Part shown: positions 41,288 through 49,446 of the stretch, one piece after another | How positions within the stretch are numbered: the stretch's first letter is position 1 | How the letters are laid out: every line of letters starts with the position of its first letter | From: Acetobacter farinalis | Lineage (GTDB): Bacteria; Pseudomonadota; Alphaproteobacteria; Acetobacterales; Acetobacteraceae | Direction: 5' to 3' | Length of the DNA: 58,082 nucleotides | Assembly: GCF_011516935.1 (NCBI RefSeq) | Contig: NZ_WOTF01000013.1 | Span: 1-58,082 of the forward strand | The notes under the pieces: model-generated | Database searches by the model: none | What the model was told of the DNA's origin: nothing | What the model saw: the letters and a program-made list of their open reading frames with translations, nothing else | Position numbers and translations under genes: made by a program

Positions 41288-44146
41288 CTAGAAATGAACC
41301 TGTGCCTTCAGATAAACATAGCGACCTGTATAATCATACATGCCGGGAGATGTATTATAATCGCCATTCGCGTAGAAATTCGGATCACGGCCAGCAAGGT
41401 TTTTGACACCGGCTGTCACGTTATACATGTCTCCATGATACGTCAGCATAAGGTCATGGTACCATGCCTGATTGGTTTTCCACCATTCCGAAACTGTAGG
41501 CCCGTAAGACGTGCCCGGATAATATGTGAACCCGTCAATAAATCGGAGCATGTAGGTTACACTCCAAGGTCCGTGCGTGAATGTTGCTGAACCATTGGCA
41601 ACCCACTTGGGCACCCCCGCATCCGTGCTCAAATAGGAGATGAGGGGTTGGCCATCCTGACTCTGCGCCTTGTAGGACATGATGTCCTGAATATCCGCCC
41701 CAAATGACAATGCATTATTATAGTCAATCGGAACCTGATAGGAGGCATTGATATCAAGACCATCCTCAATAAACGCCCCGGTATTTTCATGCAGACGCGC
41801 TACTGGATACAGCTGCCCGTTCACATCCCGCCCATTGAGAATGGAGCAGTAGCTGCTGGACAGACCCGTGCTTTCATAACACCCGTTGAGTTCGGTAGAG
41901 AGCGAGGGATAGCCGATTGTTTCCGTAATATGCGTATGGAAATAGTCCACTGTTGCGGTAAAGCCCGGTATAAATCGGGGCGTAAGGATAGAACCGATCG
42001 TATAGGTTCTCGACATCTCGGGTGTAAGGTTGATATTCCCCCCCGTTTCATATTTCAGGGAGCCATTCGTTTGCTTGAATGTGTTGGGATTAATCCCTTG
42101 TGCCTGACAGTTTGAGGCTATCACGCCCTGAACAGCACTTGGATAGGTGGAAATATACGCGCACGGATCACGCGTGCCAGTCAGGCTGATGACTTTTGCC
42201 TTGTAAAGATCCTGAATGGTCGGCGCCCTGAACCCCGTTGCGATATTGGCCCGGAATTTAATATCATCCGTCGGTGCATAAATCAGTCCAGCATGCCAGT
42301 TATAGGCCTGCCCGAATGTATTATAATTTGAAAATCTTCCTGACACCTCGGCATTCAGAGCCTTGACCGCAGGCAGATTGCGCAACAGGGGAATGCTCAG
42401 CTCACCAAACACTTCCGTAACATTGTATCCACCCCCTGTATCACCGCGGACCTGATTGGAATTCAAACCCTGCCTGTCCTGCCAGGAAGAATGCCAATAG
42501 CCATCCAGACCCCGGTGCTCCACACCCAGTGCAATACCCAGAGGACCATAGGGCAGACGCGCCAGATGCTTGTTGGCAACCGTAAACTGCACATCGCGCA
42601 TTTCCTGAGCGGACGGATAGACGTCTGTAAACCCGATATAATTTGCCGCCGCACGCGTCATGCTGCCTGTAAACGGATTATACGGCGCGCAACCGGGCGT
42701 ATTGGTACACAGGTTGGGATCATAATATCCTTCAGTGGATCCCGCGCCACCTGTCTGATGAAAGCCAAGCGCATTTTCCATATTGCGCCAGTTCACTCTC
42801 CCGGTTCCTTTATCCTCTGTCGTGGTTTTGCCGTAGGAGAAGAAGAAGTCATACGTCCAGCCATGCGTGTGCGGTAATGTTCCCCGCGCCCCGCCTGTCA
42901 ACTGGTAGTAATCAATGTTCTCGTACCCATATTCACGGCCAATACCGAACATGCGCTGATATAGCGCCACATCTGAACCAAACGGATTTCCCGGAACACC
43001 GGCCGGCACAACCATGGCGCCTGAATTCCCGGTGAGCGTTGTGGCGGGTGTCGCGATATACATCGGCGTGCCCGTGCTTGCCGTATGCGTATGGCTATAG
43101 TTTGCCGTCATATAAAGCTGAAGATTGCTGTTGACGTCAAAATGCCCTGTTGAGGCCAAAGAACCGACCTGCTGTTCCGCTATAATCTGGTTATCTTTGG
43201 AGTAATCGTAGTTATCACTCCATTTGTACGGCCTGTATCCACCGTTTCCGTCAGAAATAACGGAGTGCGCAACACCATCACTGGACGCAGCGAGGGGATG
43301 GCCGCCATTCAGGGCCGCATAGACCGGCAGTGCGCCATATTGGGACCCGTAATACTGGTCTTCACCCGGCGGGTTATTAACTTTCGCTTCCTGCATGGCC
43401 CATTTGCGCTGATCAGCCGCCATGGGAGCCTGATAGTTATAGGACCCGGCAATCGTGAAATTGCCTCGGTCATGCATGAAATTAAACCCGTGCGCTGCGG
43501 TGAGTGCCGTGGTTTGATCATCTCCATACTCGCTGATTCCGCCATTCGCGGTCAGTGTTGTGCCTGTAAAATTCTTCTTCAGAATAATATTGACAACACC
43601 TGCAATTGCATCAGAACCATATGTTGTTGAAGACCCGTCTTTCAGGATTTCAATACGATCAATCATGGCAGGAACAATACTGTTCACGTCCGGGCAATCG
43701 ACCGCGCCATTGCCATTGACCATACGGTGGCCATCAACCAGAACCAGCGTGCGGGCTGTTCCAAGACTGCGGATATTCAGGCATGAGCCACCAGCGTTGC
43801 TATAGGTGTTCCCCGAAAATCCCATAGACGGAATGTGTGCGAAAATATCGCCGGTCGTCATGGAGGAAGATTGCTGGATCTGCTCGCTCGTAATGACAGT
43901 AACCGGCTGAACCTCGGCCGTTTCCGCGGCGCCAAGATGCGTGCCCACTACTGTAATCGCTTCATCCTTCCCGTTTGTTTTTACGGAAGAAACGGAATTT
44001 TTGGATGTCTTGTTGGTAATGGCTTTGCCCGTGGTGGTACCAGGCAGGGAAATGATCTGCGCGTGGGCCTCAGTCGTCCACCCGTAACAGAACGCTGAAA
44101 TACCAAGAAAAAGCAGCCTCTTTTTGTAAGCCCCTGACCCACGCAT
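41288..44146 (-). CDS. TonB-dependent outer membrane receptor (TBDR2)
   Basis: The 952-residue product has a signal peptide (hydrophobic at about 11-20, ending EAHA), a TonB-box-like DEAITVVGT, a plug with DGHRMVNGNGAVDCPDVNSI and GSDAIAGVVNIIL, and a barrel ending LKAQVHF. The ATG at 44146 was preferred because GGAAAGGGG lies just before it and the signal peptide follows directly; two ATGs up to 48 bases upstream are also in frame. The LysR-type box lies 97 bases upstream of this start. As the outer membrane gate of the cluster it probably imports the polymer or oligomer that NamZ and the hydrolases degrade. Confidence 0.93.
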   Translation of the reverse strand: MRGSGAYKKRLLFLGISAFCYGWTTEAHAQIISLPGTTTGKAITNKTSKNSVSSVKTNGKDEAITVVGTHLGAAETAEVQPVTVITSEQIQQSSSMTTGDIFAHIPSMGFSGNTYSNAGGSCLNIRSLGTARTLVLVDGHRMVNGNGAVDCPDVNSIVPAMIDRIEILKDGSSTTYGSDAIAGVVNIILKKNFTGTTLTANGGISEYGDDQTTALTAAHGFNFMHDRGNFTIAGSYNYQAPMAADQRKWAMQEAKVNNPPGEDQYYGSQYGALPVYAALNGGHPLAASSDGVAHSVISDGNGGYRPYKWSDNYDYSKDNQIIAEQQVGSLASTGHFDVNSNLQLYMTANYSHTHTASTGTPMYIATPATTLTGNSGAMVVPAGVPGNPFGSDVALYQRMFGIGREYGYENIDYYQLTGGARGTLPHTHGWTYDFFFSYGKTTTEDKGTGRVNWRNMENALGFHQTGGAGSTEGYYDPNLCTNTPGCAPYNPFTGSMTRAAANYIGFTDVYPSAQEMRDVQFTVANKHLARLPYGPLGIALGVEHRGLDGYWHSSWQDRQGLNSNQVRGDTGGGYNVTEVFGELSIPLLRNLPAVKALNAEVSGRFSNYNTFGQAYNWHAGLIYAPTDDIKFRANIATGFRAPTIQDLYKAKVISLTGTRDPCAYISTYPSAVQGVIASNCQAQGINPNTFKQTNGSLKYETGGNINLTPEMSRTYTIGSILTPRFIPGFTATVDYFHTHITETIGYPSLSTELNGCYESTGLSSSYCSILNGRDVNGQLYPVARLHENTGAFIEDGLDINASYQVPIDYNNALSFGADIQDIMSYKAQSQDGQPLISYLSTDAGVPKWVANGSATFTHGPWSVTYMLRFIDGFTYYPGTSYGPTVSEWWKTNQAWYHDLMLTYHGDMYNVTAGVKNLAGRDPNFYANGDYNTSPGMYDYTGRYVYLKAQVHF

Positions 44147-44243
44147 ACCACGCCCCTTTCCAGCCCGCATTGCCATGTAAATACGATTTCGCAATGGTCT
44201 GAAGAAAAATGGGGGTTGTCCATGTCAAAAACGTCACACGACA

Positions 44244-44258
44244 TTAGCCAACGGTTAA
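44244..44258. promoter_or_regulatory. Shared LysR-type box, copy C (upstream of TBDR2)
   Basis: TTAGCC-AAC-GGTTAA, one mismatch from a perfect palindrome and of T-N11-A type. It lies 97 bases before the TBDR2 start, the same distance as copy A to TBDR1. Read toward the gene, box and downstream block (TAATG, then GTTTTTGACATGGACAA) align with copy A. Confidence 0.65.
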
Positions 44259-44297
44259 GGGGCTGTCCTGACCATGCCAGACCGCCTGCCCTGCGCA

Positions 44298-45191
44298 CTA
44301 CAGGGCAGGCAGCCCTGCGAGATCATTTTTGATCTCTTCTTTAAGAAGTGCGAGAATATCGCGTGAGATATGCGAGAGTGCATAATCTGCCCTGAAGAGC
44401 ACCGTGCAGGCCATTCCCAGAGCGGGCTTGAGCGAAACGGGGGCAGGCAGACCATGATGGTGCCGGGCTGTCAGCCCGTCCACAATGGCGCAGCCTCCTC
44501 CAAGCCTTACCAGTTCTGCCGCCATGTAGTGCGTGCGCACCCGTAGAACCGGCACGGTTGCAAGCCCTGCTTCCTCCCACGCCATATCCAGCAGACGGGC
44601 GGTAGGGTCATTCTCGCTGAGGCCAATATAGCGGGCCGGATCAATATCCTCCAACGCCACCGGGCCTTGCGTGGCGTTCAGATCTATCAGCACAAGGGGT
44701 ACATCCGCTATGTGGTTTGCGGTAAGACCCTGCTTCTCATACGTGCCAAAAACAATCCCCAGATCAAGATCATGATTGAGAATACGGGAGACAATCTCCG
44801 GCCCGTGCAGGGTATCAATTGTGAGTTCATTCCCCGGGTGCGCAGCGTGATACCGCTGGATTACCCGTGGCACGACACTCAACCCTAGACTTGGCACGCA
44901 CCCGATACTGATGGCGTGCCCATCCCGCGCATAACGCAAGTTTTCCGTTAATCTCTTGAGATCGGAAATTTTTTCAAAAATTGTGTTGATGTGGGGCAGC
45001 ATGATCCGTGCTTCCCGCGTGGGCACCAGCCTGCCCCCCGTACGCTCAAACAGCGCAAACCCCAGAGACTGCTCCGCATAACGCAGCACCTTGCTGGCCG
45101 CAGGCTGTGAGACATGCAAAACCTCGGCTGCACGACGTAGGGAGCCCGTGGACATGATCGCATAAAAAACTTCGATCTGACGTAAACGCAT
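44298..45191 (-). CDS. LysR-family regulator of the namZ/TBDR cluster
   Basis: The 297-residue product has the N-terminal helix-turn-helix (MSTGSLRRAAEVLHVSQPAA, SKVLRYAEQSLGFALFERTG) and a C-terminal effector domain (HAISIGCVPSLGLSVVPRVI, LDLGIVFGTYEKQGL). The ATG at 45191 gives the standard family N-terminus MRLRQIEVF; 48 upstream codons are also open but run into the promoter. It is divergent from namZ and precedes TBDR2. Boxes of LTTR type occur at three promoters in the region, so it is the prime candidate for their regulator. The inducer might be a MurNAc derivative or D-amino acid. Confidence 0.92.
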   Translation of the reverse strand: MRLRQIEVFYAIMSTGSLRRAAEVLHVSQPAASKVLRYAEQSLGFALFERTGGRLVPTREARIMLPHINTIFEKISDLKRLTENLRYARDGHAISIGCVPSLGLSVVPRVIQRYHAAHPGNELTIDTLHGPEIVSRILNHDLDLGIVFGTYEKQGLTANHIADVPLVLIDLNATQGPVALEDIDPARYIGLSENDPTARLLDMAWEEAGLATVPVLRVRTHYMAAELVRLGGGCAIVDGLTARHHHGLPAPVSLKPALGMACTVLFRADYALSHISRDILALLKEEIKNDLAGLPAL

Positions 45192-45307
45192 GATGGGCGT
45201 TTCATCCTTCCTGTTACCACGGTGTTCCTGAAGCGCACACGGCCTGCACTGTTCGGGTGCACCATGCAATCCATACGGCACAACAGGATGAGAGTCGTCA
45301 TGATGTG

Positions 45308-45322
45308 ACAACACACTGTTAA
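45308..45322. promoter_or_regulatory. Degenerate LysR-type box between lysR and namZ
   Basis: ACAACA-CAC-TGTTAA keeps the geometry of the other boxes (6-3-6) but only the right arm is close to GGTTAA. It lies in the divergent promoter where an LTTR usually autoregulates. This is a weak match. Confidence 0.3.
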
Positions 45323-45424
45323 CACACCACAACAAAATTGAAAGACAGACGCCCCTCTCCCGTGTTGTCCCTCTGCCCGCGTGGCGGCATACTTGGTGCC
45401 GTATTGCAGAATAAGGCCGAAATC

Positions 45425-46711
45425 TTGAGCTCTCTCAGCCGCCGCACTCTGGCTCTCCGCGCATCTCAGGCTGCCACAGGGCTTGGCGCAGCATTTCTCG
45501 CCGGCAGCAGCACAGCGCATGCCACCCCCTGCCCGGCACAGCGTCTTCGTCCTGTGAAAACCGGCTTCGAAAAGCTTCGTGAAGACCAGTATGCGCCCCT
45601 CAAAGGGCACAGGGTCGGGGTTATTGCCAACGTGGCCAGCGTGGATGCCAGCCTACGCTCTATTGTAGACTGCCTGCATGAAGCCCCCTCCGTGCAGATG
45701 CAGGCGGTTTTCGGGCCGGAGCACGGTTTTCGCGGCTCCATGCGTGAAGGATTTTCCGAACCGCAAGCGCAGGACCCGCAAACGGGCTGCACGGTCTATG
45801 ATATCTATGCCAAGACTGGAGAGCCCCTGAAAACCATCCTGAAAAAATCTGGAATTACTCTCCTTGTTTTTGATATTCAGGATACAGGTTCCCGGTTTTA
45901 CACTTATATCTGGACCCTGTTCGACTGTATGGTCGCCAGCGCACAGCTTGGCCTGCCAATGCTGGTGCTGGACCGCCCCAACCCCATATCCGGCAGGGAT
46001 GCATCAGGCCCGGTGCTGGACCCGACCCTTTCTTCCTTCGTGGGGCGAGCCCCCATTGCCCTGCGCCACGGCATGACCGTGGCGGAACTGGCCTTGCTGT
46101 TCAATGCCGCCTTCATTCCCGCACTGGCCGACAAAGCCGCCACACTGGACGTGGTGCGCATGCAAGGCTGGACGCGCGAGATGTTCTTTGAAGACACCGG
46201 CCTCACATGGTGTCCGCCAAGCCCCAATATGCCCACTCCTCTGACAGCGCTCTCCTACCCGGGCACCTGCCTGTTTGAAGGGACATCCTTTTCCGTGGGG
46301 CGTGGCACCACCATGCCGTTCCAGTATCTGGGCAGTTCTGGCGTGGATGGCCGCATCTGGGCGGAGCAGGCCACAGCCGCGGGCTGTGCGGGCGCTGCCT
46401 TCCAGGATGTGTGGTTCACCCCATTGGCCGACCCGTTCAAAAACACATTGCTGCACGGGCTTCATTGCGCCGTTATGAACCGCGCGCAGTTTGACCCCGT
46501 AGCCACAGGCATGACCCTGCTGAGCACCGCACGCAGGCTGGCAGGCCCCTCCTTCTGGCGGGGAGACGGCAAGACATTCGACCAGCTTTGCGGCAGCCAT
46601 CTGCTCCGCCCCCTGCTGGATAAAGGGGCGGACGCCCCGGCACTGGAAGCCACCTGGGCGAGAGACCTGACTCGCTTCCGCGCGCTGCGTCAGACGCATC
46701 TTTTATATTAG
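45425..46711 (+). CDS. namZ: Exo-beta-N-acetylmuramidase NamZ (DUF1343), Tat-exported
   Basis: NamZ removes MurNAc from the non-reducing end of peptidoglycan fragments. The product (428 residues from a TTG at 45425) has a twin-arginine leader (SRRTLALRAS, then hydrophobic to STAHA). Then come the DUF1343 landmarks: VGVIANVASVD, FGPEHGFRGSMREG, VFDIQDTGSRFYTYIWTL, LDRPNPISGRDASGPVLDP, PPSPNMPTPLTAL, YPGTCLFEGTSFSVGRGT and PFQYLGSSGVDG. No ATG exists before the domain; TTG 45425 with AAGG eight bases upstream is the best choice, but TTG 45338 is also open. It is divergent from lysR. In B. subtilis namZ lies beside amiE, nagZ and murQP; here only the AmiE-like gene is present. Confidence 0.93.
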   Translation: MSSLSRRTLALRASQAATGLGAAFLAGSSTAHATPCPAQRLRPVKTGFEKLREDQYAPLKGHRVGVIANVASVDASLRSIVDCLHEAPSVQMQAVFGPEHGFRGSMREGFSEPQAQDPQTGCTVYDIYAKTGEPLKTILKKSGITLLVFDIQDTGSRFYTYIWTLFDCMVASAQLGLPMLVLDRPNPISGRDASGPVLDPTLSSFVGRAPIALRHGMTVAELALLFNAAFIPALADKAATLDVVRMQGWTREMFFEDTGLTWCPPSPNMPTPLTALSYPGTCLFEGTSFSVGRGTTMPFQYLGSSGVDGRIWAEQATAAGCAGAAFQDVWFTPLADPFKNTLLHGLHCAVMNRAQFDPVATGMTLLSTARRLAGPSFWRGDGKTFDQLCGSHLLRPLLDKGADAPALEATWARDLTRFRALRQTHLLY

Positions 46712-46728
46712 CGCGTATAGGAGCCTGA

Positions 46729-46748
46729 AGGTGGGCCGAAACCCACCT
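46729..46748. terminator. Hairpin between convergent namZ and efflux operon
   Basis: AGGTGGG and CCCACCT pair around CCGAAA, 17 bases after the namZ stop. No T-run follows, so it is an incomplete intrinsic terminator. Confidence 0.45.
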
Positions 46749-46795
46749 CCGTTCACTCACACCTGTTGTCACTGCGGCGGATGAACAGCCACACC

Positions 46796-48268
46796 TCACA
46801 GCAGGTGATTGACGATAGCATCCTTCCGGGGGGCAAGTGTCTCGCTCCATCCCCCACCCAGTGTTTTGTAAAGTGTCACTGTGTTGGACATCTGCTGAAG
46901 CTGGGTTGTAATCGCGCCAAGCTGGGCATCGTACAGTGTGCGTTGCGCGACCAGTGTTTCAAGATAAGGATCATACCCGCCCCGGAACCGCGCCAGAGCC
47001 AGATCGTACTGGCGTGTGCTGGCGTGTACAAGCGCGGCCTGTGCCGCAAGCTGCCCCAGATAGGTAGCGCGTCCGGAGAGGGCATCCGCCACTTCACGGA
47101 AGGCTGTTTGCACGGCCTTCTCATAACGGGAGATTTCTTCCTTCTTGCGGGCTTTCGCCTGATGAAGCTCCGCTGTCAGACGCCCTGCATCAAAGAGCGG
47201 CACCGTGATCTGGGGGGCAACGTTCCAGGCTCCCATGCCACTCTGAAAAAGCCGGGTGATATTGTTGCTGGCTGTGCCGTTTGCCGCCGTGATCTGGATT
47301 TTTGGGAAAAACTCGGCGCGGGCCGCACCGATATCGTCATTGGCCGCGCGTAACGCCTGCTCGGCCGAGAGGATATCAGGCCGACGGGCAATCATGTCAG
47401 ATGGCAGCCCTTCCGGCACATCCGGAAAAGGCACAACATCTTCAAGAGAAGACTTACGCTCCAGCTCCGCGCGCGTGGTCGGGCTCAGGGGAGAGCCAAC
47501 CAGCAGTTCAAGCTGGTTCATCGCCTGCTCCCGCTGGCGCGTATAGACCTGAAGCGTGCTCTCGGCATCCCGCAGTGCGGCTTCCGCTTCGGCAACATCA
47601 AGCTGGGTGCCGGTGCCGACCTGCGCTGTCTGTTGCACCAGAGCATAGGTGTGCCGCCGGTTTTCAAGCACATTGCGCGTGACCTGAAGCGCCTGATTAT
47701 TGGCCACCCAGTTGAGCATTGCCGTGGAAACACTCGCAATGACACTCAGGCGCATGCTTTCACGCCCCAATGCGTCAGACACGTACCGATCAAACGATGC
47801 ACGGGAAGCGGACCTGATCCGCCCCCACAAATCCACCTCGTAAGCCGAAATACCGAAGCCCACCGCATATTGCCGCATATAGAACGGACCATTGCCCTGA
47901 GAGAGGCTCCAGATCCGGGAGTTCATTTTCTGGACATTCGCGCCCGCGGTTCCGTTCAGGGCAGGGAAAAGTGCCGCATTTTCAATATCGAACTGTGCGC
48001 TGGACGCCTCGACCTGATGCTGGGCAATCTGGAGATCCCGATTGTTCGCCAGTGCCGTCTCGATCAGCGTTTGCAGAACCGGGTCCCGGTAGAATGTCCG
48101 CCAGTTATCAAGGCTGGCCGTCTCTGCCCCTTTCGTTGCAGAGCCCTCATTCGGCCATGCTTTTGCAACCGGTGCGGCGGGCCGGTGATAATCGGGGATC
48201 ATCGTGCAACTGCTGAGCAGCAGGGCCGCCAAGATCGTCAGCGGGCTGATGGAAAAACGCATCCTCAC
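46796..48268 (-). CDS. NodT-family outer membrane efflux lipoprotein
   Basis: The 490-residue product has a lipobox (LLLSSC, Cys21) and two OEP repeats with long coiled coils, for example LALVQQTAQV-type segments around AEAEAALRDAESTLQVYTRQ. DYHRPAAPV follows the lipid anchor, and GTGTQLDVAEAE and GGYDPYLETLVAQRTLYDAQ mark the two repeats. It is a TolC-like channel that completes the RND pump. It is the last gene of the efflux operon; its start overlaps the adaptor stop. Confidence 0.94.
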   Translation of the reverse strand: MRMRFSISPLTILAALLLSSCTMIPDYHRPAAPVAKAWPNEGSATKGAETASLDNWRTFYRDPVLQTLIETALANNRDLQIAQHQVEASSAQFDIENAALFPALNGTAGANVQKMNSRIWSLSQGNGPFYMRQYAVGFGISAYEVDLWGRIRSASRASFDRYVSDALGRESMRLSVIASVSTAMLNWVANNQALQVTRNVLENRRHTYALVQQTAQVGTGTQLDVAEAEAALRDAESTLQVYTRQREQAMNQLELLVGSPLSPTTRAELERKSSLEDVVPFPDVPEGLPSDMIARRPDILSAEQALRAANDDIGAARAEFFPKIQITAANGTASNNITRLFQSGMGAWNVAPQITVPLFDAGRLTAELHQAKARKKEEISRYEKAVQTAFREVADALSGRATYLGQLAAQAALVHASTRQYDLALARFRGGYDPYLETLVAQRTLYDAQLGAITTQLQQMSNTVTLYKTLGGGWSETLAPRKDAIVNHLL

Positions 48269-49446
48269 GCCCCCTTCGCAGCGTTGACATCACGAGGGGC
48301 AACCGTCTGGCCATCCTTCAGGGCTGAAGGGGGATGCAGGACAAGCCGGCTGTCATCGGGCAGGCCGGTCTGGATTTCAATCCGGTCTCCATAATCGCGC
48401 CCGACCGTAACCGCATGAAAACGCAGGCGGTTCTCCCCCTCCACCGTCGCGACGGACAAGCCATGCGCATTATAGATCAAGGCTTCCGTTGGGATGAGAA
48501 TGGTTGGAACCAGACGTGGCAGCTCAAAGTGGATGGCTCCATAGACCCCCGCGGCAAGCTTTCCGTCCCGGTTATCCAGTTCGATTTCCACCGGAAGCAT
48601 GCGGCTCCCCCGATCCAGCGCGTGCCCTGTCCGCGTCACGGTGCCTGTAAATTTTGCTCCGGGGCGATCTGGAACAGTCAAGCTGGCGGGCGTTCCCACC
48701 TGCACGGCTCCGGCCTCTTCCTGCGGCACCGGCACGCGAACACGCAGGCGGTCGGTGCGGGCCACAACAAACAGCGGAGCGGATTGCGTGTTATCCGCAC
48801 TCACAAGATCACCCACCTCAACATTACGCACCGTCACCACCCCATCGAACGGGGATGTTACCGTTGTGTACGCCTGCCGCTGTGCGCTTTCCGCCAAAGC
48901 CGCATCTGCCGCGAGACGTGCGGCATTCTGCGCCTGCTGGGTAATACGGTCCGCATCGAAATTCTGCTTGCTGACAGCCCCTCCGCCCACAAGCCCGCCA
49001 GTCCGCCGTGCCGTAACCCGGGCAAGTTCCAGATTGGCGCGGGCCTGCTCAAGGGTGGCTTTTGCGCGCGCTTCCTGACGGTCCAGTTCCGGCGCACGAA
49101 TGATCGCCAGAACGTCTCCCGCTTTCACATGCGCCCCGATATCCACGCGCCGCTCAGCAATATAGCCCGAGGCCCGCGCGCCGATGGCTGCTGTTTCGAG
49201 GGGAACTGTCTCCCCCGGAAGATCAAGGATAACCGGCTTTGCTTCCCTGTGAACCATCATGAAACTGACATCAGGGGTCTGGTTCTGGCGGGTCTGCGCC
49301 AGCGCACGGACGGCATTGCCCCGCGCGCTATGCGCATAAACACCATACCCCAGCAGGAGAACAGCCCCCAGAACGATAAGGGGTGTTACCGGCAGGCCGC
49401 GCCGTTCTTCATGGATATCGGGCGAAGAGAGGTGGGGTTCAGACAT
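48265..49446 (-). CDS. RND efflux periplasmic adaptor (membrane fusion protein)
   Basis: The 393-residue product has one N-terminal membrane helix (about residues 19-34), then the lipoyl/barrel-sandwich halves (GYIAERRVDIGAHVKAGDVL and TTVTSPFDGVVTVRNVEVGD) around a helical hairpin with VARVTARRTGG-like sequence, a beta-barrel domain and a membrane-proximal domain. It links pump and outer channel. The ATG at 49446 has GAGGAA upstream and overlaps the pump stop codon by eight bases. Confidence 0.94.
   Translation of the reverse strand: MSEPHLSSPDIHEERRGLPVTPLIVLGAVLLLGYGVYAHSARGNAVRALAQTRQNQTPDVSFMMVHREAKPVILDLPGETVPLETAAIGARASGYIAERRVDIGAHVKAGDVLAIIRAPELDRQEARAKATLEQARANLELARVTARRTGGLVGGGAVSKQNFDADRITQQAQNAARLAADAALAESAQRQAYTTVTSPFDGVVTVRNVEVGDLVSADNTQSAPLFVVARTDRLRVRVPVPQEEAGAVQVGTPASLTVPDRPGAKFTGTVTRTGHALDRGSRMLPVEIELDNRDGKLAAGVYGAIHFELPRLVPTILIPTEALIYNAHGLSVATVEGENRLRFHAVTVGRDYGDRIEIQTGLPDDSRLVLHPPSALKDGQTVAPRDVNAAKGA

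Noticed and set aside
25217..44146. Siderophore uptake locus explanation for the two TBDRs
   Set aside because: No ferric reductase, Fur-like box, ABC importer or biosynthetic gene is present; the NamZ and AmiE-like genes point to cell wall fragments. It is not fully excluded, because Ntn acylases also process siderophores.
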